Below are positions 7,491 through 16,843 of a stretch of DNA of 64,000 bases, in pieces. The notes under the pieces are model-generated. The model made no database searches. It saw only the letters and a list, made by a program, of their open reading frames with translations, and was not told where the DNA came from. The stretch comes from Allochromatium humboldtianum. Lineage in GTDB: Bacteria > Pseudomonadota > Gammaproteobacteria > Chromatiales > Chromatiaceae. The stretch lies in assembly GCF_013385175.1 (NCBI RefSeq), contig NZ_JABZEO010000015.1, forward strand, positions 1-64,000. Direction: 5' to 3'. Both the position numbers and the translations under genes were made by a program. How positions within the stretch are numbered: the first letter of the stretch is position 1; each line of letters begins with the position of its first letter.

Positions 7491-10400
7491 CCGTTCCCCG
7501 CGCTCGCGGGGATGAACCGCCCATCCAGTTTGCGGCCGCTGTTCCGAGCATCCGTTCCCCGCGCTCGCGGGGATGAACCGACGGCATGGAGGGCTGAGCG
7601 ATGCAAGCCACACCGTTCCCCGCGCTCGCGGGGATGAACCGTCGACTGGGGTCTGCGCGAACCCAGCCATCTTCCGTTCCCCGCGCTCGCGGGGATGAAC
7701 CGATCCTCGATCAGCAGCACGTCGACCTGCCTGGCCGTTCCCCGCGCTCGCGGGGATGAACCGCGGCTGTATGCCATCCACTTCGAGCGTCAAATCCGTT
7801 CCCCGCGCTCGCGGGGATGAACCGCCGCCGACGCGCTCGATGGCGTCCGTCGGGTCCCGTTCCCCGCGCTCGCGGGGATGAACCGACCACCTATTCGCAG
7901 ACGCGGTGCAACACGACCCGTTCCCCGCGCTCGCGGGGATGAACCGCGTTGCATGGGTTCAGGCTCCTTGGCTCACGGCCGTTCCCCGCGCTCGCGGGGA
8001 TGAACCGCAGCCGATCCGCTGGCGCCGTGCTGCTCAAGCCCGTTCCCCGCGCTCGCGGGGATGAACCGACACTGGCCGTGGCGTTGCGCGAGGTCGAGTC
8101 CCGTTCCCCGCGCTCGCGGGGATGAACCGCACGGTGCAGCGCTGGCTCTCCAACGGTCGCACCGTTCCCCGCGCTCGCGGGGATGAACCGATGGTCCGCG
8201 GTCGGTCTGGAAACACCCGTTGCCGTTCCCCGCGCTCGCGGGGATGAACCTTTTCTCCCAGCTATGGTGGCGAAAAAATTTGTCCGTTCCCCGCGCTCGC
8301 GGGGATGAACCGACGCGCGCAGGTCTTCAGGACGATAGCGGTTGCCGTTCCCCGCGCTCGCGGGGATGAACCGCACTGTTTCGGAGTGAGCGACTGTAGC
8401 GCATCCCGTTCCCCGCGCTCGCGGGGATGAACCGAAGACTGAGGCAGGCCGCGCGTGGCGGGCCAACCCGTTCCCCGCGCTCGCGGGGATGAACCGCCGT
8501 CCAGGAGCTGCGCGAGGAACTGCGCGACCCGTTCCCCGCGCTCGCGGGGATGAACCGGCATGGAAATGGCGGCACGCCCGGTACACCTACCGTTCCCCGC
8601 GCTCGCGGGGATGAACCGATCCACCCAACCGGAATCGTGGAGCCAGGAGACCGTTCCCCGCGCTCGCGGGGATGAACCGGCCATCGGCGTCTCACTCAAC
8701 GCCGACGCCGTCCGTTCCCCGCGCTCGCGGGGATGAACCGCTGGCCGCGCGTGACTGGACGACGGCGCTGTCCCGTTCCCCGCGCTCGCGGGGATGAACC
8801 GGTGGTTCGTCTTACCGTCTCGCGGCGCATGTGCCGTTCCCCGCGCTCGCGGGGATGAACCGGCGCTTAACGGAACGATGGCCCCAGAACCGAGCCGTTC
8901 CCCGCGCTCGCGGGGATGAACCGCGCGCGCAGCGCGCATCGTGCTTGACTGACGCCCGTTCCCCGCGCTCGCGGGGATGAACCGTTCAGCCTCGACGACC
9001 TGCTGCTGCGCGCCGCCCGTTCCCCGCGCTCGCGGGGATGAACCGCACGTAGGAACCCGGATCCAGGGCCGCCGGTACCGTTCCCCGCGCTCGCGGGGAT
9101 GAACCGCGGACTGTTTCGTCGTCACCGAACAGGCCGCGCCGTTCCCCGCGCTCGCGGGGATGAACCGGTAGCGCTCGGACGCGCGATTGATCCGCCCGGC
9201 CGTTCCCCGCGCTCGCGGGGATGAACCGCCGTTGTCGATCAGCCAGCGCACTGACGGCCCCCGTTCCCCGCGCTCGCGGGGATGAACCGGACTCACTCGC
9301 CCTGGCACTGCTCGTCCATGACCGTTCCCCGCGCTCGCGGGGATGAACCGATCCGCATGGAGATCGGCGTCTCGACCCTGGACCGTTCCCCGCGCTCGCG
9401 GGGATGAACCGTCAATTTCGCTGTCTTGCGAAACGCCGAACTCCCGTTCCCCGCGCTCGCGGGGATGAACCGTCACGCGGTCGGTGATGTGGTGCATCGC
9501 GGCGCCGTTCCCCGCGCTCGCGGGGATGAACCGGGCCTGATGGCCGAGGCCTACATCCAGGATCTCCGTTCCCCGCGCTCGCGGGGATGAACCGTCCGGG
9601 CGCTTCCGCATCTCACCCAAGCGGTGCCGTTCCCCGCGCTCGCGGGGATGAACCGCGCGACAGGCGCTCCATCTCGGTCTGAGGTGCCCGTTCCCCGCGC
9701 TCGCGGGGATGAACCGCAATTCGCAGATGAGAATATTGATCTCGTCTTCCGTTCCCCGCGCTCGCGGGGATGAACCGCCGGTGCAGGATGCGGCGGACAA
9801 GCTGGTCAGCCGTTCCCCGCGCTCGCGGGGATGAACCCCTGGAGATCCAGCTCCGGCGCCTCCAGATGCCCCGTTCCCCGCGCTCGCGGGGATGAACCGG
9901 CCGTGCCCTATGACCCGGACGCCACCGACGGCCGTTCCCCGCGCTCGCGGGGATGAACCGACTCCATCCGCCGCCTGTATTCTGCGCTGAGCCCGTTCCC
10001 CGCGCTCGCGGGGATGAACCGGCATCCGAATCAGCCAGCAGGGTCTTGGCGTTCCGTTCCCCGCGCTCGCGGGGATGAACCCCTGGAGATCCAGCTCCGG
10101 CGCCTCCAGATGCCCCGTTCCCCGCGCTCGCGGGGATGAACCGATGACGGACGCACCAGTTAAACACGCCGATCGCCGTTCCCCGCGCTCGCGGGGATGA
10201 ACCGCTTAGCGACTTTGACTTGACTACCAACCGCGGCCGTTCCCCGCGCTCGCGGGGATGAACCGGGGCTGTTCGTCTCCTCTGTGGTTCAGTTCCTCCG
10301 TTCCCCGCGCTCGCGGGGATGAACCGAAACCCGCCGATCCCGGCCCCCAAGCCGACACCCGTTCCCCGCGCTCGCGGGGATGAACCGCCTACCGCACTGG

Positions 10401-10769
10401 CAAGGCTGACGAGTATCGCCCGTTCCCCGCGCTCGCGGGGATGAACCTATAATGACCATTCAACCATTCAACCATTCAACCATTCAACCATTCAGCCCGT
10501 TCCCCGCGCTCGCGGGGATGAACCGCCGCGCGAGCCGTGGAATGCCATGGTGTTTCTCCGTTCCCCGCGCTCGCGGGGATGAACCGCCGCGCGAGCCGTG
10601 GAATGCCATGGTGTTTCTCCGTTCCCCGCGCTCGCGGGGATGAACCGGCCAGTGGGTAGGAACGGATTAGTGAGTCTGCCCGTTCCCCGCACTCGCGGGG
10701 ATGAACCGTCGAAAGCCCCGTCGAAGTATCGCGATCCCGACCGTTCCCCGCGCTCGCGGGGACGAAGCG
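7491..10769 (+). CRISPR. Type I-E CRISPR array, 54 repeats and 53 spacers
   Basis: The 29-base repeat runs CCGTTCCCCGCGCTC then GCGGGGATGAACCG, with a CCCCGC/GCGGGG stem as recognised by Cas6e. Repeats start at 7491 and recur every 61 bases. Fifty-one spacers are 32 bases; the one at 8435-8467 is 33 and the one at 10449-10496 is 48. By eye, the first 28 bases are identical in repeats 1 to 52. Repeat 53 (10680) has one substitution in the loop side and repeat 54 (10741) has two near its 3' end, which marks the leader-distal end. The last base is G except in repeats starting at 8223 (T), 9810 (C), 10054 (C) and 10420 (T). Two spacers are duplicated. Transcription is expected on the plus strand from the leader. 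Confidence 0.99.
10449..10496 (+). repeat. Spacer 49 with an 8-base tandem repeat, 16 bases over length
   Basis: The spacer reads ATAATGA followed by four CCATTCAA units and a partial fifth. It is 48 bases instead of 32. Removing exactly two units restores the standard length, so the extra length is best explained by expansion of the repeat after acquisition. Confidence 0.9.
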
Positions 10770-10874
10770 TTTTTACGCGCAGCGATTGTCGATATGCGGG
10801 AAATGCTAAGATTGACCGAGTCCGCTTGGGCCTTGAGGCTCAACTGTCTGGAACGTCTTAGAGCGTAGGTTGCT

Positions 10875-12992
10875 ATGGTTTCGATCCCCTTCAGTATCGA
10901 CACGCTCGGCCGCTGGCGACGCTCACTCGCCGTCAGCGCGTTCTGCGCTGGTGTTGCGACCGGCGCCGACCTAAGGGCCGCCGACGCCCCCCTCACGCCT
11001 CAGGAAGACGCCCAATCCGATCGACAACAGGCCGAGCTACTGGCCGTCCTGGATGAGGCCACGGAGCTGGCTACCAAAAACCGTATCAATGTCGACTATG
11101 TCCCCGGCATCATGACCGTGCTGGAGCGCGCCGAGATGCTCGCGCTGGGCGTGCGCACGGTGGCGGATGCCCTGACGCTGATCCCCGGCGTCCTGGTCGA
11201 GCGAAACGGGACCGGGGAGATGACGCTGTCGATCAGAGGACAGGGAAACAGCAACGGCACCGTCAAGGTTCTGATCGACTCAGTGTCGATGAACACCAGT
11301 GACGGCGCCGTGCTCATCTTCGATGAGATGCCGGTCGAACAGGTGGAGCGGATCGAGGTGATCCGCGGTCCAGGTTCGGCGCTCTACGGCGAATTCGCCT
11401 TCTCGGGCGTCGTGAACATCGTCACGCTGCAACGGGCCCGCCGCGCGCATGTGCGCTATGGTGACGCCAATACCACGCAGGTGGGAGGCGTGTATTCGCT
11501 CGAAGACCCCGAGCGCAACCTGTCGCTGACGATGAATCTGGCCGGTTGGGACAGCCGCGGCCTGGGCATCGAGGCCGGACCCGACAGTCTGTATCCGCTC
11601 GGTCTCGGCGACTTCTCCAACGCCCCCGGCGCCGTCGATGACAGCCAGGGCTATCGCTTCGGCCAACTGCGCTTCAACGCGGGTGACTTTTCCTTGCTGG
11701 CCCAATATCAGACGACGCGAAAAGACCCCTTCTTTGGCGCGATCGATATCTTGCCCGGTCCCATGCAATGGGGAGACGAAGGAAGCACAATGACCAAGTC
11801 GGTCGTTCAGGCCGGCTATGCATTCCCGTTGAGCGCTCGATCGCGTGCCGAACTGAAGATGCATTGGCATGAGGGTTGGATGGAGTCCGATCAGCGACTG
11901 GGGCCGGCCGGTTTGCCGGCCCTGGGCATCGGCGCCATCATGCCGGAGGATTCGCGCCAAAAACTCTATACCCACTCAAACCGGATCCAACTGGAGGCCG
12001 CGCTCGATTGGGAGGGTTGGACGGATCACCGGATGCGCTTCGAAGTCAGTGTCGCCGAAAACAAAATGCTCGATGCCTGGTGGGCCTTCAATCTGGACCT
12101 GCTCACCCTGGAACCGCTGCCGTTCATGCGCCGTTACTCCGGCGAACTCGGTTTCATCGACCCGGATGCGTCGCGCACCATGCGGAGTGTCATGTTCCAG
12201 GATCAATGGTCTGCCCGCCCCGACCTCGACCTGACCCTGGGCGTGCGCTACGACGCCTATAGCGACGTGGGCGACAATGTCTCCCCCCGTCTGGCCGCCG
12301 TCTGGCGCGTAACGGATCAGCATGTGCTCAAGGCGCAAGTCGCGAGCGCCTTTTTCCCGCCCTCCCTGCTCCAGCGCCATATCCAGAGTTTTCTGCCCGT
12401 GATCGAGACGGCTCGCGATCCGGAAACCACCCGCACCGCGGAACTCGCCTACATCTTCCGGCGTGCCGACACGGTCGGGCGCGCTTCGGCCTACTACTCC
12501 AGGCTGTACGACCTGATCACCGCGAGCGGAAGCAGCTGGGTGAACCTCGGCGAAGCGCGCACGCAAGGCGTCGAGCTCGAGTGGCAACAAGCCTTTGGAC
12601 GCCGGTTCAAGCTGCAAGCCAACCTGAGCTACGCCGACACCCTGAATTACGAGACCGGCGGGCCGATTCCGGGGGCCGCGAACTGGCTGGGCAACCTGAG
12701 CCTGTTCTATTATCTGGCGCCCGACGTGTTGCTGGCCGGACGCTGGAATCATGTCGGCGACCGCGCGCGCGAGAGCGATGATTCCCGGAGCGATCTGGCC
12801 GGCTACGACAATGTGACGCTCACGCTCAGCTGGTTCAACGTCGGCGCCCAGGGACTGGATCTGCGCCTCGGGGTGACCAATCTGCTGGGCGAGACGGTCC
12901 GATCGCCCGCGCCGGCACTGACCTACGACGAGGACTACCCGCTGGTGGACGAGCGCACCCTGTGGGTGCAGCTCTCGTATGAACTGCCTTAG
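10875..12992 (+). CDS. TonB-dependent outer-membrane receptor
   Basis: The 705-residue product has a signal peptide (about residues 1-36), a plug domain from about residue 70 to 185 and a beta-barrel to the end. The plug carries the usual sequence of motifs: TVADALTLIPGVLVERNG, LSIRGQGNSNGTVKVLIDS, and VEQVERIEVIRGPGSALYG followed by SGVVNIVT. Barrel strands such as NLSYADTLNYETGG and LDLRLGVTNLLGE are typical. It imports a ligand that cannot be told from sequence (siderophore, cobalamin or other chelate). It starts 105 bases after the last CRISPR repeat and is convergent with the regulator gene that follows, 23 bases away. The terminal residue is proline rather than the frequent aromatic. 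Confidence 0.9.
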   Translation: MVSIPFSIDTLGRWRRSLAVSAFCAGVATGADLRAADAPLTPQEDAQSDRQQAELLAVLDEATELATKNRINVDYVPGIMTVLERAEMLALGVRTVADALTLIPGVLVERNGTGEMTLSIRGQGNSNGTVKVLIDSVSMNTSDGAVLIFDEMPVEQVERIEVIRGPGSALYGEFAFSGVVNIVTLQRARRAHVRYGDANTTQVGGVYSLEDPERNLSLTMNLAGWDSRGLGIEAGPDSLYPLGLGDFSNAPGAVDDSQGYRFGQLRFNAGDFSLLAQYQTTRKDPFFGAIDILPGPMQWGDEGSTMTKSVVQAGYAFPLSARSRAELKMHWHEGWMESDQRLGPAGLPALGIGAIMPEDSRQKLYTHSNRIQLEAALDWEGWTDHRMRFEVSVAENKMLDAWWAFNLDLLTLEPLPFMRRYSGELGFIDPDASRTMRSVMFQDQWSARPDLDLTLGVRYDAYSDVGDNVSPRLAAVWRVTDQHVLKAQVASAFFPPSLLQRHIQSFLPVIETARDPETTRTAELAYIFRRADTVGRASAYYSRLYDLITASGSSWVNLGEARTQGVELEWQQAFGRRFKLQANLSYADTLNYETGGPIPGAANWLGNLSLFYYLAPDVLLAGRWNHVGDRARESDDSRSDLAGYDNVTLTLSWFNVGAQGLDLRLGVTNLLGETVRSPAPALTYDEDYPLVDERTLWVQLSYELP

Positions 12993-13015
12993 CGGATCGC
13001 GCGCCGGCCCGGCAC

Positions 13016-13642
13016 TCAGACCAACGCCTCCGGCGCGGCGATCAGCGCCATGCGCACCAGTTCGGCCAGCGACTCGGCGCGCATCTTCTCCATCACCCGC
13101 GCCCGATGCGCCTCGACCGTCTTGGCGCTCACCCCGAGCGCGGCGGCGATCTCCTTGTTCGACTTGCCGTCCGTGACCATGGCCATGACCTCGTGCTCGC
13201 GCGGCGTCAGCTCGGCCAGACGTCTGGCGATGTCGGCCCGCGCCAGGCGATTGGCGCGCGTCTTCTGATCATGGTCGAGCGCGTTGCGGAGGCTGCGCAA
13301 CAGATCCTCGTCATGAAACGGCTTTTCGATGAAGTCCATGGCCCCGGCCTTCATGGCGCGCACCGCCATGGCCACGTCGCCATGCCCGGTGATGAGGATG
13401 ACCGGGATCCGGAACCCCTCGCGCGCCAGATAGGCTTGCAGCTCCAGACCGCTCATGCCCGGCATGCGCACGTCCAGCAGCAGGCAGCCGGCGCGGCCCG
13501 GGTAGTAGTCGGCCAGGAAGGCATCGGCCGAGTCATAGGTCTTGACCGACATCCCGGTCGACTCGATCAGCCATTGCAGCGAGGTGCGCATGGCCTGGTC
13601 GTCGTCGACGATGAATACAGTGGCGTTGGCTTCGGCAGTCAT
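13016..13642 (-). CDS. FixJ/NarL-type response regulator
   Basis: This is a two-domain regulator of 208 residues. The receiver domain (about 8-120) has the acidic pocket DDD near residue 13 and the phosphoacceptor Asp57 in LLLDVRMPG, plus KPF at about residue 108. The C-terminal LuxR-type helix-turn-helix (about 140-205) contains LTPREHEVMAMVTDGKSNKE and SAKTVEAHRARVMEKM. The ATG at 13642 follows the stop codon of the histidine kinase by two bases, so the pair forms one operon and the regulator is the kinase's partner. A TTG two codons upstream overlaps the kinase stop and is less likely. Target genes are unknown; the receptor gene next to it is a candidate. Confidence 0.93.
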   Translation of the reverse strand: MTAEANATVFIVDDDQAMRTSLQWLIESTGMSVKTYDSADAFLADYYPGRAGCLLLDVRMPGMSGLELQAYLAREGFRIPVILITGHGDVAMAVRAMKAGAMDFIEKPFHDEDLLRSLRNALDHDQKTRANRLARADIARRLAELTPREHEVMAMVTDGKSNKEIAAALGVSAKTVEAHRARVMEKMRAESLAELVRMALIAAPEALV

Positions 13643-13644
13643 GT

Positions 13645-16233
13645 TCAATCGATGGGTTCCAGCACGTCTGCCCGCGTGCCCGCGTCGTCCCGGACGGGCG
13701 GCGCGAGCGGCAGGCGCAGATGAAAGGTCGAGCCCTGCCCCAGCACGGACTCGGCCCAGATACGTCCCTCGTGATTCTCGACGATGGTCTGGCTGATGGC
13801 CAGCCCCATTCCCATGCCGCCCTCCTTGGTGGTGACGAAGGGATCGAAGAGACGCTTCAGGTGCTCGGGGTCGATCCCAGGTCCGCTGTCGGCGACCTCG
13901 ACATGCGCCCAGTCGTCTTCCAACTCGGTGCGAATCCGGAGCCGACGCTCCGACTCAGGCCGTTCCTCTAGCGCATCGAGCGCGTTGCCGACCAGATTGA
14001 GCAGCACCTGTTCGACCTGAACCAGATCGACACAGACCGGGATCGCCTCGCCACTCAGCTCCAGCTCGATCGCCACCCCGACCCGGCTGGTCTCGAACTC
14101 CAGGAAGGAGCAGACCTCGCGCACCAGATGGTTGAGATCGACCTCGGCGCGTGCCGGCGGCTGCTTACCGACCAGGGCGCGCAGACGCTTGATGATCTCG
14201 CTGGCGCGCTTGGCCTGGGCGGTGATCTGGGTCATGGCTCCGACCAGTTCCTCGGGCTGTCCCTGGCCGCCCTGCAACCGCCGCACACAACCATTGGCAT
14301 AGTTGACGATGGCCGAGAGCGGCTGGTTGAGCTCATGCGCCATGCCGGTGGCCACCTCACCCATGGTGCTCAGCCGGCAGACATGGACCAGTTCGGCCTG
14401 ATGCTGACGCGACTCCTGCTCGGCGCGGCGCACGGCGGTGATGTCGCGCGCATAGAGGTTGACATAACCGAGATCGCGGATCGGCGCCAGCAGCAGTGAA
14501 TAGACCTGCCCGCCGGCCTCCAGTTCGCGTTCCAGCGGCTGGGCGGTCTCCAGGGCAGCGGCGACCGCCGTGCCCCAGTCCTCGGGCAGCGGCTCGCCCG
14601 GATCGGCGTTCCAGGCGCGCAACAGCGGACGGCTGGCGTTGTTGGCATAGACGATCAGCCCGGCGGCATTGACGCGCAGGATCGGATGCGGACTCTCGCT
14701 GGCGAAGCGGGCCAGACTCTTGATCTCCTGCTCGGCCTGCTTGCGGCTGCTGATATCGTGGATGTAGAGGGTGAAGAAACGCTCGCCGACCCGCTCGATG
14801 GGCGCGATCGAGATCTCGACCGGGATCTCGCCGCCGTCGGCATTCAGGGCGATCAACTCACCCCGCCCGAGCGGTTCGCGATGACGATGGCGCGAGCGAT
14901 CGAGCAGCCGCTTGAACGCCGGTCGGGCGACATCGGGCAGGAAGCGCTCGACGAAGACCGCGCCGAGCGCAAAGGGCCGCCCGACCCCGAACAACCGTTC
15001 GGCGGACGGATTGTATTCGATCACCCGCCCGCTGTGGTCCAGGGTGACGATGGCGTCGAGCGAGGCCTCCATCATGGCCGCCTTGAGCGCCTCGCTCTCG
15101 CGCATCGCCGCCTGATGGCGCCGGCTCATCTCTTCGCGCGCCCTGAGCACCAGCTGGGTGAAGTGCTGGATCCAGTCCTCCAGCAGCACCAGTTGATTGC
15201 CGCCTCGCTGGAAACCCGGTTCGGGAATGCCGAGCGCGCGCTGCGAGAAGCGGGTCATGCGCTTGAGCACCCTGTTCAGGCGCGAGGAGACCAGATAGAT
15301 CAGCCCCGTGAACACGATCACGAACACGGCGGCGGCATAGAAACGCTGGCGGCGCTCGAAGATGCGCACGTGACGCGACATCTTCTCGACCCGCGACTGG
15401 GGCACGAAGGTGGCGAACAGCAGGTTCGAGTCCGAACCCTCGTATTCGGGCAGCGACTGCGAGGTGATGACATGGGTCTCGCTCCAGTCGCTCAGGGTCG
15501 AGTCGAGGCCGATGACGCGCGGATCGAGACTGGCCAGGATGCGCTGCTCGTCACTGTCGACCAGGGCGACGGCGGCGCGCTCGATATCGATGCCCCGTTG
15601 CGAGGCGACCATGAAGGTCGCGTCGACCGGGACCAGCACCACCAGATAGCCCATGTGATAGCCGCCTGCGTCCTCGGCCGCATCGCTGGTGATCAGATAG
15701 AGCCGCTCGTCGAGACGATCGATGACGGTGCGGACGTCGTGGCGATCGAGCCACTGGGTCGGCGCCTGGTCGGCGATCTCGGTCGGCACGGCTTGCGATC
15801 CGGCCTGGAAGACCTCACGCACCCGGCCGTACGCATCGGTCAGCAGGACATGACTGGGCGGCGTGAGCGCGTCGCGCTCGAAGAAGTCCGGCAGCCACTG
15901 CGGACGGAAGTCCTTGTAGACGACAGGTTCGATCGCCTCGTCGTCGGACCAGAACAGGGGTTCGAGATATTCCGACAGCTTGCGGTAGTTGGCCAGCAGG
16001 CGCGTGGTGGCCGCATAGCTGGAGAGATAGCGGTCGAAGCGGATCAGACTCTCTCGCGCGCGCAGATCGAGCTGGACCTGGAGTTCCTGACCGAAGATCT
16101 TGTCGACCTGACGCGTCTGGATCTGATCGAGCACGGTCCAGACCGCGATTCCCGTGGCCAGACCGACGACGATCGCGATCCAGGGCATGGGTACCCGTCG
16201 CAAAAGCCTGAAGAGAAATGGTTTAATACTCAT
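13645..16233 (-). CDS. PAS-domain sensor histidine kinase (FixL/DctB-like)
   Basis: The 862-residue membrane kinase has a transmembrane segment at about 17-35, a large periplasmic sensor region to about 295, a second membrane segment at about 298-318, and two PAS domains between roughly 380 and 615. His633 in MAHELNQPLSAIVNYA is the phosphorylation site of the HisKA domain. The ATPase domain has the N box (LLNLVGNALD), the G1 box DSGPGI near 782 and GMGMGLAI near 808. The domain order and the partner regulator resemble redox or sulfur-compound sensors, but the signal is not predictable. It is transcribed ahead of the response regulator with a two-base gap. Confidence 0.93.
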   Translation of the reverse strand: MSIKPFLFRLLRRVPMPWIAIVVGLATGIAVWTVLDQIQTRQVDKIFGQELQVQLDLRARESLIRFDRYLSSYAATTRLLANYRKLSEYLEPLFWSDDEAIEPVVYKDFRPQWLPDFFERDALTPPSHVLLTDAYGRVREVFQAGSQAVPTEIADQAPTQWLDRHDVRTVIDRLDERLYLITSDAAEDAGGYHMGYLVVLVPVDATFMVASQRGIDIERAAVALVDSDEQRILASLDPRVIGLDSTLSDWSETHVITSQSLPEYEGSDSNLLFATFVPQSRVEKMSRHVRIFERRQRFYAAAVFVIVFTGLIYLVSSRLNRVLKRMTRFSQRALGIPEPGFQRGGNQLVLLEDWIQHFTQLVLRAREEMSRRHQAAMRESEALKAAMMEASLDAIVTLDHSGRVIEYNPSAERLFGVGRPFALGAVFVERFLPDVARPAFKRLLDRSRHRHREPLGRGELIALNADGGEIPVEISIAPIERVGERFFTLYIHDISSRKQAEQEIKSLARFASESPHPILRVNAAGLIVYANNASRPLLRAWNADPGEPLPEDWGTAVAAALETAQPLERELEAGGQVYSLLLAPIRDLGYVNLYARDITAVRRAEQESRQHQAELVHVCRLSTMGEVATGMAHELNQPLSAIVNYANGCVRRLQGGQGQPEELVGAMTQITAQAKRASEIIKRLRALVGKQPPARAEVDLNHLVREVCSFLEFETSRVGVAIELELSGEAIPVCVDLVQVEQVLLNLVGNALDALEERPESERRLRIRTELEDDWAHVEVADSGPGIDPEHLKRLFDPFVTTKEGGMGMGLAISQTIVENHEGRIWAESVLGQGSTFHLRLPLAPPVRDDAGTRADVLEPID

Positions 16234-16350
16234 CTTTGGACCGCATCGGCGGTGGCGTTCGTCAGTCGCATTCCGGGCGCGGTTCGATCAGCCCTGGCGG
16301 CCTCGCCCGAGGCCAATTCATTCAACCCCTGTGGACCCACACTGAAGACC

Positions 16351-16806
16351 ATGTCATTCGACCTCTCGAAAGCCCAGAAACCCTCCGTCCTGCGCCGTAT
16401 CGGCGCGCTCTTCTACGACGCGCTGCTGCTGCTGGCGGTGCTGATGGTCGCCAACGCCATCGTCGTCATTCCCTACGAAGTGATCAACGGCCATCCGATC
16501 TATGAGAGCTTCGTACCCCTGACCCTGATGCGACTCTATCTGCTCGGCGTGATCGGCGCCTTCTATGTCTATTTCTGGACCCACGGCGGCCAGACGCTGG
16601 GCATGAAGGCGTGGCGCCTCCAGGTCATCGCGCAGGATGGCGAGGCGGTCGGTGTCAACGCCGCCGTCAAGCGCTTCGTCTGGTCGATCCTGAGCCTGAT
16701 CCCGGCAGGCCTGGGACTGTGGTGGAGCCTGTTCAACCGTCAGGGTCTGGCCTGGCACGACAGCCGGTCCAATACCCGCGTCGTGCTGCTGCCGAAGAGC
16801 GCCTGA
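16351..16806 (+). CDS. RDD family membrane protein
   Basis: The 151-residue product has the RDD fold with three hydrophobic segments: ALFYDALLLLAVLMVANAIVV, LMRLYLLGVIGAFYVYFW and FVWSILSLIPAGLGLWW. The family signature Arg-x(n)-Asp is seen in VLRRIGALFYDALL, and GGQTLGMKAWRLQV and GLAWHDSRSNTRVV are typical of the family. Function is not known; some members affect ion homeostasis. ATG 16351 is chosen because the family motif begins shortly after it; the frame is open far upstream, antisense to the kinase. It faces lptG convergently with 37 bases between stops. Confidence 0.88.
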   Translation: MSFDLSKAQKPSVLRRIGALFYDALLLLAVLMVANAIVVIPYEVINGHPIYESFVPLTLMRLYLLGVIGAFYVYFWTHGGQTLGMKAWRLQVIAQDGEAVGVNAAVKRFVWSILSLIPAGLGLWWSLFNRQGLAWHDSRSNTRVVLLPKSA

Positions 16807-16843
16807 GTTCGCGTGCCGTAGGGGACGCACGACGTGCCCTACG

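Noticed and set aside
7467-10692. Long ORFs across the CRISPR array, including one of 587 codons, with repeating peptides such as GSSPRARGT and VHPRERGER
   Set aside because: They are translations of the repeats read in rotating frames (61-base period) and not genes.
14686-16350. Long open frame upstream of and in frame with the RDD gene
   Set aside because: It is antisense to the histidine kinase, has no family similarity and only reflects high GC content; the RDD gene starts at 16351.
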